Shown here: one piece after another, positions 5,717 through 6,491 of the stretch
How the letters are laid out: each line of letters opens with the position of its first letter
Position numbering within the stretch: position 1 is the stretch's first letter
Assembly: GCA_002358555.1 (NCBI GenBank)
Contig: DEPC01000001.1
Span: 1 to 6,491 of the forward strand
Length of the DNA stretch: 6,491 bases
Direction: 5' to 3'
From: Hungatella sp. UBA3402
GTDB lineage: Bacteria; Bacillota; Clostridia; Lachnospirales; Lachnospiraceae
Program-made: the position numbers and the translations under genes
The notes under the pieces: generated by a model
Database searches by the model: none
Seen by the model: the letters and a program-made list of their open reading frames with translations, nothing else
What the model was told of the DNA's origin: nothing

Positions 5717-6368
5717 AAAAGAAGAAGGAATGGAGCAGGCAGAGGAGATTGTAAACGAAGCTTCCAAGGAACAGGAAGAGGAGTTTCAGGAGTTTGAATC
5801 AGATTCGCCAAAGTCAGAAGAAGAGTCTAGGGAATTAGAGGAACAGGAGGAAAATCCAGAAGAAACTGTTTCTTTAGAATCTAAGGAAGTTGGGAAAAAG
5901 GGATTTTTCGGCAAGAAGAAAGAAAAGAAAGACCCAAGAGATGTTCAGATTGAAGAACTGACAGACCGACTTCGCAGAAGTATGGCAGAGTTTGACAATT
6001 TTAGAAAGCGGACAGAAAAAGAAAAATCTGCGATGTTTGAGATTGGAGCAAAAGATATTGTAGAGCGAATACTTCCAGTAATCGACAATTTTGAGAGAGG
6101 TCTTGCCTCAGTGCCAGAGGATGTAAAAGAAACATCGTTTGCCGAAGGCATGGAAATGATATATAAACAACTTTTAAAGAATTTAGAGGAAGCAGGGGTA
6201 AAGCCAATAGAAGCTGTAGGCCAGCCGTTTGACCCCAATTTCCATAATGCTGTAATGCATATTGAAGATGATGAGCTGGGGGAGAATATGGTTGCCCAGG
6301 AACTTCAAAAAGGTTATATGTACCGAGATAGTGTAGTTAGACATAGCATGGTACAGGTAGCAAATTAG
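5700..6368 (+). CDS. grpE: GrpE, nucleotide exchange factor for DnaK
   Basis: This cytoplasmic co-chaperone dimer releases ADP from DnaK. From GTG 5700 it has 222 residues. Residues about 13-62 are strongly acidic (Glu-rich) and followed by a basic stretch KKGFFGKKKEKK (66-77). The family's long helix starts at about 82 (IEELTDRLRRSMAEFDNFRKRTEKE), continues through VIDNFERGL (127-135), and ends in the beta-wing with the GrpE signature FDPNFHNAVMHIEDDELGENM and the C-terminal YRDSVVRHSMVQVAN. The start is uncertain. GTG 5700 gives MSKENRK, overlaps hrcA by 17 bases and has only a weak upstream AAAGG 10 bases away. ATG 5730 gives 212 residues with AAGGA almost touching the codon. An in-frame ATG at 5664, deeper inside hrcA, is unlikely. 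It sits in the HrcA-controlled operon, 94 bases before dnaK. Confidence 0.95.
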   Translation: MSKENRKEEGMEQAEEIVNEASKEQEEEFQEFESDSPKSEEESRELEEQEENPEETVSLESKEVGKKGFFGKKKEKKDPRDVQIEELTDRLRRSMAEFDNFRKRTEKEKSAMFEIGAKDIVERILPVIDNFERGLASVPEDVKETSFAEGMEMIYKQLLKNLEEAGVKPIEAVGQPFDPNFHNAVMHIEDDELGENMVAQELQKGYMYRDSVVRHSMVQVAN

Positions 6369-6378
6369 ATTTTTATAG

Positions 6379-6398
6379 AAATTGCCATAAGGCAGTTT
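6379..6398 (+). other. mRNA hairpin 1 in grpE-dnaK spacer
   Basis: AAATTGCC (6379-6386) and GGCAGTTT (6391-6398) pair over eight positions (one G.U) around the four-base loop ATAA. It begins 10 bases after the grpE stop. No T-run follows, so it is not an intrinsic terminator; an mRNA stability or processing element is possible. Confidence 0.5.
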
Positions 6399-6399
6399 G

Positions 6400-6418
6400 T
6401 GCAGTATCAAAGACTGCA
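6400..6418 (+). other. mRNA hairpin 2 in grpE-dnaK spacer
   Basis: TGCAGT (6400-6405) and ACTGCA (6413-6418) are perfect arms around a seven-base loop, extendable by one G.U pair (6399 with 6419). It starts 2 bases after hairpin 1, so the two could stack. There is no T-run. It lies 30 bases ahead of the dnaK ribosome site and leaves that site unpaired. Confidence 0.5.
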
Positions 6419-6448
6419 TGAAGAATTAGTAAAGAGTGCATTTCATAT

Positions 6449-6454
6449 AGGAGG
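6449..6454 (+). promoter_or_regulatory. Ribosome binding site of dnaK
   Basis: A perfect AGGAGG lies 8 bases before ATG 6463. It is far stronger than the sites of hrcA and grpE in the same operon, consistent with DnaK being needed in greater amounts. Confidence 0.9.
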
Positions 6455-6462
6455 AAAAAACT

Positions 6463-6491
6463 ATGAGCAAGATTATTGGTATTGACTTAGG
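6463..6491 (+). CDS. dnaK: Chaperone DnaK (Hsp70), N-terminal fragment cut by window edge
   Basis: Only the start is visible: ATG followed by SKIIGIDL and the first two bases of a Gly codon. This matches the Hsp70 N-terminus, where IGIDLG(T) forms the first phosphate-binding loop of the actin-like ATPase domain. The identity rests on this short match plus its place directly after hrcA-grpE, which is the conserved order. It is controlled by CIRCE at 4586-4612 through the operon transcript. Confidence 0.92.

Noticed and set aside
5044..6238. Minus-strand open frames opposite hrcA and grpE
   Set aside because: They run antisense to highly conserved genes, lack ribosome sites and encode low-complexity or hydrophobic nonsense, so they are shadow frames.
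6379..6418. Intrinsic terminator between grpE and dnaK
   Set aside because: Neither hairpin is followed by a T-run, and dnaK has no visible promoter of its own in the short spacer. A terminator would cut off the essential downstream gene.

Overview
The window reads as a chromosomal housekeeping segment of a low-GC anaerobic Firmicute. Clostridia are likely, and a Lachnospiraceae-like genome is my best guess. The reasons are the order lepA-hemW followed by hrcA-grpE-dnaK, a perfect CIRCE operator, TTG/GTG start codons, consensus sigma-A promoters, Gram-positive Shine-Dalgarno sites and AT-rich intergenic DNA. The taxon is inferred from gene order and protein similarity remembered by eye, not from a search.

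Layout. Positions 1-1758 hold lepA (EF4), missing only its first roughly 15-20 codons. hemW follows after a 3-base gap, starts at TTG, and ends in a hairpin terminator at 2919-2962 that probably works in both directions. Convergent to it, on the minus strand at 3087-4187, is a secreted protein with a signal peptide, a GWAWD-type N-terminal domain, a long Ser/Thr/Pro/Glu-rich linker and a C-terminal 3D (double-psi beta-barrel) domain with its three aspartates. It is a candidate peptidoglycan-cleaving enzyme. It has a near-perfect sigma-A promoter and a roughly 98-nt GC-rich, hairpin-forming leader. An AT-rich stretch of about 220 bp (4321-4543) separates this promoter from the heat-shock operon. 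From 4544 onward come a sigma-A promoter, the CIRCE element, hrcA, grpE (probably overlapping the hrcA end) and the first ten codons of dnaK.

How the genes work together. hrcA-grpE-dnaK forms the classical autoregulated class I heat-shock operon: HrcA represses its own promoter through CIRCE, and GrpE is the nucleotide exchange factor for DnaK. lepA and hemW are an adjacent translation-factor/radical-SAM pair, probably cotranscribed. The 3D-domain gene is an independently promoted cell-envelope gene wedged between these two conserved blocks in the opposite direction.

The less ordinary signals are: the 3D gene's structured leader, which matches no riboswitch class I recognise; a PerR-box-like sequence in the divergent intergenic region; two hairpins between grpE and dnaK; and an abrupt change of codon third-position GC inside lepA. 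I see no mobile element, CRISPR array, tRNA or rRNA.
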